Below, in pieces: positions 27,023 to 35,234 of a stretch of 64,000 nt of DNA. The DNA comes from Sphingobium scionense (GTDB taxonomy: Bacteria; Pseudomonadota; Alphaproteobacteria; Sphingomonadales; Sphingomonadaceae). The stretch's first letter is position 1; every line of letters starts with the position of its first letter. A program made the translations under genes and the position numbers. Where the stretch lies: NCBI RefSeq assembly GCF_014197035.1, contig NZ_JACIEU010000017.1, forward strand, positions 62,001 through 126,000. Direction: 5' to 3'. The notes beneath the pieces are model-generated. The model was not told the DNA's origin. It saw nothing but the letters and a program-made list of their open reading frames with translations, and searched no databases.

Positions 27023-28263
27023 TGACAGCCTTGCCAACCGCTGAGACGATAACCTGCATGGATGTGTTGCTGAGGGATGTGAAGGTCGGCACGATCGTCA
27101 GAACACCCGGTGATTTCAGCGCCTTCAGCCTTGATCCGGCCTATCGCGCGACCGGCGGTGTTCCGATCCTGAGCCTGTCCCTTCGCTCCGCTTCGGGGGG
27201 CTTGCGTAAAGACGCGCGTCCCGTCTCTGGCGCCTTGCCGCCTTTTTTCGCCAACCTCCTGCCCGAAGACCATTTGCGCGCAGCGATGGAGAGGCACCAT
27301 GCCGGCAATGTGCGGCCGGGCAATGATTTTGATCTCCTGGCGGCGCTCGGCGTTGATCTGCCCGGCGCTGTGCGCGTATTGCCCTCCGACGGACAAGCCA
27401 GCGTCGCGACGAGAACCACAGATGGACCGCGCAAGGTGCGCTTTTCGCTGGCGGGCGTGCAAATGAAGCTGTCGGTGATGAAGAACACCGGCAAGGGCGG
27501 AGGTCTGACGCTGCCGCTTGGTGACGGCGAAGGGCAATATATCGCCAAATTCCCGTCCACCGCCTTTCCGGGCGTGTCGGAAAATGAGTTCGCGAACCTC
27601 GCGCTCGCCGAAGCGATCGGGATGAACGTGCCCGAGCGGGAGCTTCTCAGCCGCGACCAGTTTGAGGGGATACCCGAAGAGTTTGATACGCTTGCCGAAG
27701 GGCAAGTTCTCCTCGTTCGCCGTTTCGATCGAACGGCGAATGGACGGCGCGTCCATATCGAAGATTTCGCGCAGATCTTCGGCCTTTATCCCGCACGTAA
27801 ATATGACGGGGCCGCCTTCCACGACATCGCTTCGGTGCTGAACGTCGCAATCTCATCCTTCGCCGCGCTGGAATTCGTCCGCAGACTGACCCTCTCGGCT
27901 GTGATGGGCAACGGAGATATGCATCTCAAGAACTGGTCGTTGATCTATCCGGGCGCGGGCGACACCCCAGCACTGGCGCCGATCTACGACACGCTTTCAA
28001 CGGTTCCCTATATTCCCTCAGATGGCCTGGCGCTGTCGCTTGGCGGTGAGCGATCGTTCAAGGCACTGGGACCGGCTCGGTGGAAGGCCTTCGCCAACCG
28101 GGCAAGACTTCCAGAGCCCGCCGTACTCAAAGCCGTGGCCGAGACAGTCCATCGGATCGACAAGCACTGGTGGACCTTGCCAGAACGGGACGTCGTTCCT
28201 CCATCCGTGCTGGAGCGGATCGATGCTCATGTAAGGACCATGGTGCAGATCCTGACGGATTGA
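27022..28263 (+). CDS. hipA: HipA-type serine/threonine kinase toxin
   Basis: This is a HipA family protein of 413 residues from ATG 27022 (a GTG at 27019 adds one). The N-terminal subdomain 1 (VLLRDVKVGTIVRTPGDFSAF) is followed by the glycine loop with SLAGVQMKLS, a Lys in YIAKFPS, the catalytic GNGDMHLKNW and the metal-site YDTLST. All residues needed for kinase action are present, so the toxin is probably active. The E. coli HipA phosphorylates glutamyl-tRNA synthetase and causes persistence; the target here is unknown. The length is slightly below E. coli HipA (440). Coupled to hipB. Confidence 0.9.
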   Translation: MTALPTAETITCMDVLLRDVKVGTIVRTPGDFSAFSLDPAYRATGGVPILSLSLRSASGGLRKDARPVSGALPPFFANLLPEDHLRAAMERHHAGNVRPGNDFDLLAALGVDLPGAVRVLPSDGQASVATRTTDGPRKVRFSLAGVQMKLSVMKNTGKGGGLTLPLGDGEGQYIAKFPSTAFPGVSENEFANLALAEAIGMNVPERELLSRDQFEGIPEEFDTLAEGQVLLVRRFDRTANGRRVHIEDFAQIFGLYPARKYDGAAFHDIASVLNVAISSFAALEFVRRLTLSAVMGNGDMHLKNWSLIYPGAGDTPALAPIYDTLSTVPYIPSDGLALSLGGERSFKALGPARWKAFANRARLPEPAVLKAVAETVHRIDKHWWTLPERDVVPPSVLERIDAHVRTMVQILTD

Positions 28264-28439
28264 ACGCCCTGATGAGCTGACAAGGTTAATTATTTCGTTT
28301 CAATGACAGAATCCGTTTCGTTTGCAGCCGCCTGCGCTGGTCTTTCAGTCAGGAGGAAGTGATGTGAGCAACGGATCTCGGGGGCGGACCGGCAGACTGT
28401 CCCGGACATCCCTCCCTTCCTCCATCGGGGAGGTCGGTC

Positions 28440-29339
28440 GTGCCGTTAGAAACGAAACAATTGCGCTACGCAGTGCTCGCTGCGGAAACCAGAAGCTTTT
28501 CACGGGCTGCGGCGCTGCTGCGGATCAAACAGGCGACGCTCAGCCGAAATGTGCTGCTCCTGGAACACCGCCTCGGCGTGAAACTGTTCGAGCGCCGGAC
28601 CCGCGGCGCGTTCGTGACGCCAGAGGGTTTGCCGATCATCGCCACCGCCCGTCGGATACTCACGGAGGTCGAGACTCTGCAAACGCGAGCGCGCGCCATG
28701 CGGAACGGTGATGCGGGTGAACTGACCATCGGCTTTTGCAGTTCACTGACCGCCGGCGATCTGCGCTTCGCGATCGTCGAGTTCCAGCGCCGGTTTCCCG
28801 ATGTGCGATTGAATGGCGTCGAGCGGGATCGCGGCTTTCTGCATCACGCGCTCCACGCCGGAGTGATCGATCTAGCCGTCGTTACCGGCGACCTTGGCGA
28901 TCCTGGCGTCAGACGCCGCCCACTCTGGTCCGAACGCGTCCTTGTCGCCCTGCCTGACGAACATCCGCTGGTCGAGACGGAGAGAATCTACTGGCACGAT
29001 CTGCGCCGCCAGACTTTCGTCCTCGGCACACAAGATCCCGGCCCTGACCTGGTTCGCCTCCTTCAGGCCCGTCTCGCTGAGCCAGGCTACGAGCCCGACG
29101 TAGAAACTCAGGATGTCAGCCGTGAGAATGTTCTGGCGATGGTGTCCGCAGGCTGGTTTCTGACACTGGTTTCGGAATCGGCGCTGGGCGTCAATCATCC
29201 GGGCATCATCTTCCGCGAGGTTCATGAGCCGACCGGCCAGGCCCGGATCGACTATGGCTGTTACTGGCGTAGCGACGACACAAGTCCCGCGCTGCGTCGG
29301 TTCCTCGGGCTCATCCGCGAGCGTTACCCGGATGCCTGA
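28440..29339 (+). CDS. LysR-family transcription regulator
   Basis: A 299-residue LysR regulator starting at a GTG with GGGGAGG six bases upstream. The N-terminal winged helix-turn-helix covers residues 1-65 (KQLRYAVLAAETRSFSRAAA, with LEHRLGVKLFERRTRG). A substrate-binding domain follows (GELTIGFCSSLTAGDLRFAI to the C-terminus). The family usually regulates an adjacent divergent gene; here there is no divergent partner, because hipA ends upstream on the same strand. The next gene is a small exclusion-like protein. The inducer and target are unknown. Confidence 0.9.
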   Translation: MPLETKQLRYAVLAAETRSFSRAAALLRIKQATLSRNVLLLEHRLGVKLFERRTRGAFVTPEGLPIIATARRILTEVETLQTRARAMRNGDAGELTIGFCSSLTAGDLRFAIVEFQRRFPDVRLNGVERDRGFLHHALHAGVIDLAVVTGDLGDPGVRRRPLWSERVLVALPDEHPLVETERIYWHDLRRQTFVLGTQDPGPDLVRLLQARLAEPGYEPDVETQDVSRENVLAMVSAGWFLTLVSESALGVNHPGIIFREVHEPTGQARIDYGCYWRSDDTSPALRRFLGLIRERYPDA

Positions 29340-29382
29340 TCCGGCGCTCCCGTTCCCACAGATATTGCAAAGGAATAACCGG

Positions 29383-29658
29383 ATGCCCGCAAAGTCATTG
29401 GTGATCGCGATCGTCGCGCTCGTGATCGGGTTTGGTTCGGGGTTCGTCCTGCGCCCGGTGCTATTGCCGGGGGCCGATGCGGTAGGATCATCAGAACCGA
29501 GGGGAACGCAATATTTCGAGGCCAACCTGGACGAGGCCCGCCAAGTCATCGCGCAATGCCGCGACGGCATGGTGCGCGGGGCAGAATGCGCGAATGCCGA
29601 CATCGCTGTGGCTGAGGCGGACGGCAAGGCCAATTTCGACGCCTTCATGGGGCGATAA
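29383..29658 (+). CDS. EexN-like small membrane/exclusion protein
   Basis: This 91-residue protein has one N-terminal hydrophobic segment (LVIAIVALVIGFGSGFVL) and a periplasmic part with TQYFEANLDEARQVIAQC and ECANADIAVAEADGK. The Tyr-Phe, two Cys and Cys-x-Asn-Ala pattern resembles EexN entry-exclusion proteins found with conjugation modules, although it lacks a lipobox Cys. AAAGGA lies eight bases upstream of the ATG. A second, decayed copy is at 31709. If the match is right, it would reduce entry of related elements. Confidence in the family is moderate. Confidence 0.55.
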   Translation: MPAKSLVIAIVALVIGFGSGFVLRPVLLPGADAVGSSEPRGTQYFEANLDEARQVIAQCRDGMVRGAECANADIAVAEADGKANFDAFMGR

Positions 29659-29714
29659 AGGGAAGCGTTGATCCGCCGCATCCACCCAGACGCGTCGTTT
29701 ATACAGGGAGCGTC

Positions 29715-29752
29715 TTGTTGAGAGCCGTCAAATTAGCTATATTCTTAGCTAA
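29715..29752 (+). promoter_or_regulatory. vapBC promoter with overlapping operator
   Basis: TTGTTG (29715-29720) and TATATT (29738-29743) are separated by 17 bases. A perfect 7-bp inverted repeat, TTAGCTA (29733-29739) with TAGCTAA (29746-29752), covers the -10 box. AAGGGAG and the vapB ATG (29764) follow. This is the arrangement expected for self-repression by the VapB-VapC complex. Confidence 0.65.
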
Positions 29753-29763
29753 GGGAGATACCC

Positions 29764-29997
29764 ATGGCTCAGTTCTCTGTTCACGACGCGAAGACCAACC
29801 TGTCCAAACTCATCGCCGCCGCTCTCGATGGCCGTGATGTCGTGATCGCGCGCGGGAGTCAGCCTGTTGTGCGCCTTGTCCCCGTTGCTCCTGTTGGGAA
29901 ACGTCGATTTGGAGCGCTAAAGGGCAAGATCGCAATGGATCACCGTTTCAATGAACCTTTGCCTGACGACGAATTGAAGGGTTGGGATCTCGGGTGA
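29764..29997 (+). CDS. VapB/Phd-family antitoxin
   Basis: The 77-residue protein has a Phd/YefM-type N-terminal fold (MAQFSVHDAKTNLSKLIAAA, then GRDVVIARGSQPVVRLVPV) and an acidic, likely disordered tail (FNEPLPDDELKGWDLG) that would wrap the toxin. Its stop overlaps the vapC GTG (GTGA at 29994). Such antitoxins neutralise PIN-domain RNases and repress their promoter; the operator upstream fits this. Confidence 0.9.
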   Translation: MAQFSVHDAKTNLSKLIAAALDGRDVVIARGSQPVVRLVPVAPVGKRRFGALKGKIAMDHRFNEPLPDDELKGWDLG

Positions 29998-30380
29998 AAC
30001 TTCTTCTCGACACCCATGCTCTGATCTGGTGGCTCGCGGGGGATCAAGCACTTAGCGAGATCGCCCGCGATGCAATCGCCGACGATGTGAACAGCGTCGC
30101 CGTGAGCGCGGCTTCGGCGATGGAAGTCGCAACGAAGTTTCGGATCGGGAAGTTGCCCGACGCGGCGCTTCTGGCGCAGGAGTTCGAGACGATCGTCGCA
30201 TCCCAAGGGTTTACCGAACTGCCGATTACCGTTCACCACGCCAGACTGGCGGGTGAGATGAAGATCACCCACAAGGATCCCTTTGATCGTTTTCTGATCG
30301 CTCAGGCTCAATCGGAGGATATGCTCCTCGTGTCGAATGAGGCACTGTTCGATAGCTTCGCAGTGAAGCGGCTCTGGTAG
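29994..30380 (+). CDS. VapC-family PIN-domain RNase toxin
   Basis: This 128-residue PIN-domain protein begins at a GTG overlapping the vapB stop. The acidic metal-binding residues are visible: Asp in KLLLDTHALIWW, Glu in SAASAMEVATKF, Asp in KDPFDRFLIAQA and a later Asp/Ser in LFDSFAV. The motif DPFDR is typical of the VapC group paired with Phd-type antitoxins. VapC toxins cut tRNA or rRNA; the target here is unknown. All active-site residues are kept. Confidence 0.9.
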   Translation: MKLLLDTHALIWWLAGDQALSEIARDAIADDVNSVAVSAASAMEVATKFRIGKLPDAALLAQEFETIVASQGFTELPITVHHARLAGEMKITHKDPFDRFLIAQAQSEDMLLVSNEALFDSFAVKRLW

Positions 30381-30528
30381 GATTTCGTCCTCGAAGGTGA
30401 AGGTCAATCTCCAGCAGGATGCAGTCACAGACCCGCAACAAAAGAATCCGACCGTGCGGGCGGATCGTGAGGTTAACGACTGACTGTTGAGATCCGCAGC
30501 CGATGCAGGGCGCTATGGAGCAGAACTG

Positions 30529-31266
30529 ATGTTGGATCGGAATCGACTTAAAATGCGTGTTCTCGCGGCCTTCCTTGCTCTTCCACTGTTTGCGACGCCG
30601 GCCGCCGCGCAGGACTGGAACAATCTCGCGGCATCCGAGGCGATGAATCAGGTCCATGCCACGATGCGGCAGCACATGATTGTCAATCCGGCAGAGGAAG
30701 GCGAAAACGGAGCGCGCGGCACGCCCCCGGCGCCAGCACGGATGGATGCGACCTATCGGGTCGATCCCAATGTCCGCCGCACCGTGCAACAAAAGCTCGT
30801 CGCAGCCGTGACGCGGCAGAACGAAGCCGCCGGTGAAGAATTGTCCGCCACCTTCGCGCGGCACGACCTTATCGCCATGGGGGATCGCGCCTTGTCGTCC
30901 TTCGGTCTGCGGTCGGGCGACGTCATCGACGCAGTGACCATCTATCGCCTGGCGATGTGGGGCGCTGCAAAAGGGCTCACCACGCCGCCACCGCGTTCCG
31001 CGATTACAGGTGCGCGGATGCAAACAGCTTCGACGTTCGACCTTGCCGCCGCGCGCCTCGACACGCCGGCCCGGCGTCAGGAGTTTGCCGAAACCCTGCT
31101 GTATCAGGCGATCCTGATGGACCTGGCCTCCGAGCAGGCGCAGAAATCGCGGGATCAGGTGACCATCGACGCGCTGGGGCGCTCCGCCCGTCAGGCGCTC
31201 GTCGCTTCCGGCCTGAATCCCGATCGGATGCAGCTGACAAGCCGGGGCTTCATTCTTGAACGATAG
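30529..31266 (+). CDS. Secreted protein of unknown function
   Basis: I choose the ATG at 30529 because GGAG lies eight bases upstream and a signal peptide follows at once (VLAAFLALPLFATPAAAQD). The mature protein, about 220 residues, is helical, with a Pro-rich linker (GTPPAPARM), a central segment around FARHDLIAMGDRALSSFGL, and DVIDAVTIYRLAMWGAAKGL. It resembles unassigned proteobacterial exported proteins (DUF6683-like is possible, not certain). There are no Cys or catalytic motifs I recognise. Its 3' end overlaps the barstar-like gene by about ten bases, so the two are co-expressed. Confidence 0.7.
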   Translation: MLDRNRLKMRVLAAFLALPLFATPAAAQDWNNLAASEAMNQVHATMRQHMIVNPAEEGENGARGTPPAPARMDATYRVDPNVRRTVQQKLVAAVTRQNEAAGEELSATFARHDLIAMGDRALSSFGLRSGDVIDAVTIYRLAMWGAAKGLTTPPPRSAITGARMQTASTFDLAAARLDTPARRQEFAETLLYQAILMDLASEQAQKSRDQVTIDALGRSARQALVASGLNPDRMQLTSRGFILER

Positions 31267-31666
31267 CTCGACGCCTGCAACCTTCGTCATCGAGGGAAGC
31301 AATATCCACGACATCCCGTCCTTCTATGACGAGATCAACCGCGTCTTCATGGGCAATGGGGATTGGAAGCTGGGGCCGAGCCTCGATGCGCTCGATGACA
31401 TGCTCTATGGGGGTTACGGCGCCTTGCAGGGGAGCGGCCCTGTCGTCCTGATCTGGCGGGGCATGGAGAAAAACCGCACCGATCTTGGGCTGGAAGCGAC
31501 GCGGGCTTATTACCGCGCAAAACTGGACGCTCCCGATCGGTACAACGTCGCCCGCATCAATGACGATCTCGCCGCCTTGGAACGGGGCGCAGGTGCAACC
31601 TATTTCGACATCATTTGCGAGATCCTGGCCGGTCATCCCCGCATCGAGGTTCAGGCCAAAAATTAG
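31256..31666 (+). CDS. Barstar-like protein
   Basis: This 136-residue protein, read from a TTG overlapping the upstream gene, has the barstar pattern: FVIEGSNIHDIPSFYDEINR, then an acidic loop and helix, LGPSLDALDDMLYGGYGAL. The C-terminal part (YFDIICEILAGHPRIEV) completes the fold. Barstar blocks the RNase barnase by covering its active site. No barnase-like gene is next to it, and the partner could be the secreted protein upstream or an RNase elsewhere. The start is uncertain because no good ribosome site is visible. Confidence 0.75.
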   Translation: MNDSSTPATFVIEGSNIHDIPSFYDEINRVFMGNGDWKLGPSLDALDDMLYGGYGALQGSGPVVLIWRGMEKNRTDLGLEATRAYYRAKLDAPDRYNVARINDDLAALERGAGATYFDIICEILAGHPRIEVQAKN

Positions 31667-31708
31667 ACGCGATCAGATCGGGCCAGCGGTCACGATGGCA
31701 TAGTCACT

Positions 31709-32053
31709 TTGGCGATCGGCTTCGGATCGGGCCTTGTGCGGCGACCTGTCCTTATACCGGTCGATAGCGCACCCGCCGCCAGTCAGGGCGCAAGCCTGGC
31801 GGCCCCTGCCGGGGAGGCGCGCGGCACGCAATATTTCGAAGCCCATCTCGACGAAGCGCGCGAGATCGTCGTGCAATGCGCCGCAGGCACGGTGCGGGGT
31901 CAGGAATGCGCCAATGCCGAGATCGCAATCGCCGAAGCCGACGGCAAGGCGCGATTCGACGCTTTCATGGGCAACCGAAACAGCGATCGGGATAGTTCAG
32001 ATTGGTGCATCAGCGATGGAACGTCGGGTTGTGATGTCCACAATATCCACTAA
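31709..32053 (+). pseudogene. Decayed second copy of the EexN-like gene
   Basis: The frame keeps the core of the copy at 29383: IGFGSGLVRRPVLIP, RGTQYFEAHLDEAREIV, ECANAEIAIAEADGKARFDAFMG. The N-terminal anchor is cut short: upstream in frame there is a stop (31664) and no ATG, so only a TTG start at 31709 remains. The conserved stop after FMG is lost, adding about 28 unrelated residues. Both ends are therefore broken. It could still be translated, but export is doubtful. Confidence 0.6.
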
Positions 32054-32056
32054 TAT
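32029..32056 (+). promoter_or_regulatory. Probable parDE promoter
   Basis: TTGTGA (32029-32034) and TAATAT (32051-32056) are 16 bases apart. They are followed by AAGGAAAGGAGG and the parD ATG at 32080. TGTCC and GGACA flank the -10 box as a short inverted repeat, a possible ParD site. Confidence 0.5.
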
Positions 32057-32079
32057 GAGGACAAGGAAAGGAGGCCGCG

Positions 32080-32346
32080 ATGCCCAAACCCATGACCCTG
32101 AATGTTCGCGTTTCCGGCTCGCTCAGCGATTTCGTCGCGGCAAATATCGGAGAGAATGGCGCCTACGAGAATGTGAGCGAGTATGTTCGTGACCTCATCC
32201 GACAAGATAAGTCGCGTCGCGAAGACGAGTCATTCCAGCGGCTCAAAGCCGAACTGACCCGGGCCTTTGCTGCGCCCGACAGCAGCTACGAAACCCTTGA
32301 TGCCGAAGACGTTATTCGTCGAAATGCGCGTCGCGCTCAAAAATGA
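32080..32346 (+). CDS. parD: ParD-like ribbon-helix-helix antitoxin
   Basis: This 88-residue protein has an N-terminal ribbon-helix-helix (TLNVRVSGSLSDFVAANI, then YENVSEYVRDLIRQD) and a C-terminal toxin-binding region (ELTRAFAAPDSSYETLDAED). That fits ParD/CopG antitoxins. A strong AGGAGG-like site precedes the ATG. The stop overlaps parE as ATGA (32343-32346). It would neutralise ParE and repress its promoter. Confidence 0.88.
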   Translation: MPKPMTLNVRVSGSLSDFVAANIGENGAYENVSEYVRDLIRQDKSRREDESFQRLKAELTRAFAAPDSSYETLDAEDVIRRNARRAQK

Positions 32347-32657
32347 GCAAGTTCAGGGTCCAATCGGCCGCCGGGCATCGGTTGGATGAGATTTATCTCC
32401 ACACGCTCGACGCTTGGGGAGAGGCGCAGGCGGACAGCTACATCCGCGGCCTCTTTGACCGGTTCACGGCGATCGCTGAACGCCGCTTCCCGTGGCGACC
32501 GATCCCCGCGGAATTTGGCGTCGACGGTTTCGTATGCCGTTATGAGCGCCACGTGATCTACTGGAAATTGCTCGAGGATGGCACGGTGGGCATCGTGACC
32601 GTACTGCATGAGCGGATGCACCAGATCGAGCGATTTCAAGACGACTTCGGCGCCTGA
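32343..32657 (+). CDS. parE: ParE/RelE-superfamily toxin
   Basis: A 104-residue ParE-type toxin: SAAGHRLDEIYLHTLDAWGE, then FDRFTAIAERRFPWRPIPAE, FVCRYERHVIYWKLLEDGTV and IVTVLHERMH. These are the family's helical hairpin and beta-sheet core. ParE poisons DNA gyrase, whereas RelE cuts mRNA; the sequence favours ParE. Its 3' end overlaps the 3' end of the converging DUF2274 gene by 22 bases, so the toxin pair touches the conjugation module directly. Confidence 0.88.
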   Translation: MSKFRVQSAAGHRLDEIYLHTLDAWGEAQADSYIRGLFDRFTAIAERRFPWRPIPAEFGVDGFVCRYERHVIYWKLLEDGTVGIVTVLHERMHQIERFQDDFGA

Positions 32658-32863
32658 CGACGCGCCTTCGCAAATCCCCGGTCCGTCGCCATGAACCGCT
32701 CCAGCATTGGGGCGATAAGCCGCGCGGGCGGAACAGGCTGGGCGCCGTCACCGGCAAGCACGCGGCCATAGGCTTCAAGGTCGGAGTGGACCGAGGCCGG
32801 CAGCTCGATAGTGAGGCGGACCGGTTTGCTTTCCGCGAGATCGCCGAGTTTGAGTTTGGTCAT
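32636..32863 (-). CDS. DUF2274 domain protein
   Basis: A 75-residue protein matching DUF2274, a small family nearly always found after trbI in this type of conjugative element. Features are MTKLKLGDLAESKPVRLTIE, then PASVHSDLEAYGRVLAG and IAPMLERFMATDRGF. The start resembles a ribbon-helix-helix DNA-binding fold. It overlaps trbI as ATGA and converges on parE. It is the last gene of the Trb operon seen here. Function unknown. Confidence 0.88.
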   Translation of the reverse strand: MTKLKLGDLAESKPVRLTIELPASVHSDLEAYGRVLAGDGAQPVPPARLIAPMLERFMATDRGFAKARRQAPKSS

Positions 32864-34197
32864 CGTGTCTGTCTCCAGGGCGCCAATATCAAATCGCGAC
32901 TCACCAGCACGCGTACCGGATGGCCGGGCCGCACGGTCAGCGTGGGCTGGATATTGAGTTGGCGGCGAACGATGTCCTGACCCGCCTGATTGATCGTATT
33001 CTGCCCGCCGTCACGAATGGCGCGGGCGATATCGTCATCGGAATCCGTGCCAAGCTCAGCCCCGATGCTGAGCAGGGTCGAAAGACCCGCTGCGCGCAGG
33101 ATGCCGCCCCAATGTTCATCGACCCGGTCCTCGAGCCCGGCATAACCGGCGGGGTCGCCCGCGGGCTGGCGATCGAGGATGATCGAGCGGCCATCGGGCA
33201 GGATCAGCCGGTTCCAGACCAGCAGCACGCGGCGTTGTCCGAAGGCGACGTCTGCGTCATAGTCGCCGATCAGGCGCGAACCTTGGGGGATGAGCAAGGT
33301 GCGGCCTGTCGGACTGTCATAGACGCTTTGCGTCACCTGCGCCGTGACCTGGCCCGGTAGATCGGAACTGATGCCGGTAATGAGCGCGGCCGCGATGACG
33401 CTGCCCGCCTGCACGACATGGGGCGAGACGGGTGCTGTCAATTGACCGCTGTTGACGGTGCGGTTCTCGGGCGAGCGCTCCACAAACTCGCGCTTCGCCC
33501 GTTGCATGTTCGGACCGTCCGCGGGCTCTGGCGCGGCAGGCGAGGCGGCGCCGAGCGCCGCCAGATCCAGGCTGGGCGATGGGGTGGGCGTGACAGGACC
33601 TGACGCTGCGGTTCCCCCCTGACCGCCGAGGAACAGCCGGCTCGCAAGAGCTGCCTCGCGTTCCTGCGCCGCACGCTGCGCCGCCAGCTCCTCCGGCGTC
33701 ATTGCCTGTGCGCCCACGGGAGGCGCCGCCGTGGGATCGACGGCGCCGCCTTCCTGCTGGGCGGCGAGGATCGGACCGCCGAGGTCGCCTGGGAGCGGTT
33801 CGCCGAGTGGGGGTACGCCAGCCGGCAACTGGCTATAGTCGCGCGGGGCGGTGGCCACCTGCTCGGTTACGGCGCGGCTATCGGTATTATAGAGTTCTTC
33901 CGGCGCGGCCTTGTCCCGGCTTTGCAGCGCGAAGGTGAGCGCACCGCCCACCGCCAGCGCGCCGACCGCACCGAGCGTCGCCATGGCCTTGCGTGAGAGG
34001 CGCATGACGCGCGGCGGATCGCCCCGCAGCCTGAACCCGGCCGGATCAGCCAGCGGCGGCCCGTCGAGGTGGTGCTCGTCCTCCACCTGGAGTTCCGGCT
34101 TTTCGTCTCCTGACCCCTCGGCCAACACCGCGGCGCCAGCCCCATCTTCCCTTTCCGGCCCTTCACCCTCGGAACGGGGATCGCGATCACCGGTCAT
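32860..34197 (-). CDS. trbI: TrbI (VirB10-like) conjugal transfer protein
   Basis: This 445-residue protein has an acidic cytoplasmic start, one membrane helix (about residues 70-90, ATLGAVGALAVGGALTFAL) and a Pro/Ala-rich periplasmic spacer. A C-terminal TrbI/VirB10 domain runs from about 240 (VVQAGSVIAAALITGISSDL and RTLLIPQGSRLIGDYDADV). VirB10 proteins span the envelope and link the inner complex to the outer pore of the type IV secretion system. It overlaps both trbG and the DUF2274 gene by four bases. The length matches the family. Confidence 0.95.
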   Translation of the reverse strand: MTGDRDPRSEGEGPEREDGAGAAVLAEGSGDEKPELQVEDEHHLDGPPLADPAGFRLRGDPPRVMRLSRKAMATLGAVGALAVGGALTFALQSRDKAAPEELYNTDSRAVTEQVATAPRDYSQLPAGVPPLGEPLPGDLGGPILAAQQEGGAVDPTAAPPVGAQAMTPEELAAQRAAQEREAALASRLFLGGQGGTAASGPVTPTPSPSLDLAALGAASPAAPEPADGPNMQRAKREFVERSPENRTVNSGQLTAPVSPHVVQAGSVIAAALITGISSDLPGQVTAQVTQSVYDSPTGRTLLIPQGSRLIGDYDADVAFGQRRVLLVWNRLILPDGRSIILDRQPAGDPAGYAGLEDRVDEHWGGILRAAGLSTLLSIGAELGTDSDDDIARAIRDGGQNTINQAGQDIVRRQLNIQPTLTVRPGHPVRVLVSRDLILAPWRQTR

Positions 34198-35234
34198 CGC
34201 CGGCTCCTGCGCTGGCGGGTCCCGTCATCGCGCACGACGCGGACGACTTGCTGACGCTCGCCGCCCAGACGCAGTTCAGCGGCGGCGAACAGGCGATCGA
34301 CGACGATATGGCGTTCGGCGACACGGTAATTGACCAGCTCGCCGCCGCCTTCGGGGCCGATCACGAAGAGGGGCGGCATTTCGCCTTGCGCGATGCCGGC
34401 GGGAAACTCGATGAATACCTGCGCGCCGTCATCGAATGCGCGCAGCGGCCGCCAGGGCGCTTCGTCACCCTCGATGCGGTAGCGGAAGTTGAGCCGGGCG
34501 ACGTCGACACCAGTGGCGATGGGCGTTGCTCCGGCTGCTGCCGCGTTCTGGCCGCGCAGCGCGATCAGCTGGTCCTGCGGATAGGTCCATGAGACCGAGG
34601 CCATCCATGTCGCGCGCGTAGCACGCAGTTCGATATGGTAGGTTCGACGGTCGGTGTTGATCACGAGATTCGTGGAAAGATCGGGCCGCGTCGGCTTCGC
34701 GAGGATGTGGACCCGCGCCGAAGCCCCGGTCCCGCTCACCGTATCGCCGATGATCCAGCGCACCGTGTCGCCAGCGGCGACCGGCCCAGGTCCGACAAGC
34801 TGTTCGCCTTCCTGAAGGGCGATATCCGTCACTTGTCCGGGCGCGGCATAGACCTGATAGAGCGCCCCTTCCGACCAGGGGTAGACCTGGATCGCATTGA
34901 TGAAGCCATCGCGCACAGGTTGCATCCGCGCGGCCGCATTGGCCTCGTTTACACGCGCCGACGGATCGACCGGCTCGGGCGGCGGCGTCCTGTCTTCAAG
35001 CGGCTTCAACTGGCCCGGAAGCGGCAGAGGCTCCGGCACCGTGACGATCTCGACAGGTGCAGGCGCTGGCAAGGTCTGGACGGCGGCGATAGCGGGCGCA
35101 TCGTCATAGCGGATGGCGGGTGGTCTGGCGGCACTGGTGGCGCAGGCCGAAAGCGTGGATACGGAAATCATGAGGGCCGGAAGCACGTAAATGCGGGACG
35201 GCGCCTGACGACGGGAAGATGCGGACATGGTCAT
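34194..35234 (-). CDS. trbG: TrbG (VirB9-like) conjugal transfer protein
   Basis: The start at 35234 overlaps the trbF stop (ATGA) and gives 346 residues. A lipoprotein-type signal ends in LSACATSA, so the protein is probably lipid-anchored. The VirB9 domain follows (AIQVYPWSEGALYQVYAAPG, RWIIGDTVSGTGASARVHIL and the C-terminal NFRYRIEGDEAPWRPLRAFD). VirB9 and VirB10 build the core-complex ring. It ends in an ATGA overlap with trbI. The tail (DGTRQRRSRR) is basic. Confidence 0.95.
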   Translation of the reverse strand: MTMSASSRRQAPSRIYVLPALMISVSTLSACATSAARPPAIRYDDAPAIAAVQTLPAPAPVEIVTVPEPLPLPGQLKPLEDRTPPPEPVDPSARVNEANAAARMQPVRDGFINAIQVYPWSEGALYQVYAAPGQVTDIALQEGEQLVGPGPVAAGDTVRWIIGDTVSGTGASARVHILAKPTRPDLSTNLVINTDRRTYHIELRATRATWMASVSWTYPQDQLIALRGQNAAAAGATPIATGVDVARLNFRYRIEGDEAPWRPLRAFDDGAQVFIEFPAGIAQGEMPPLFVIGPEGGGELVNYRVAERHIVVDRLFAAAELRLGGERQQVVRVVRDDGTRQRRSRR

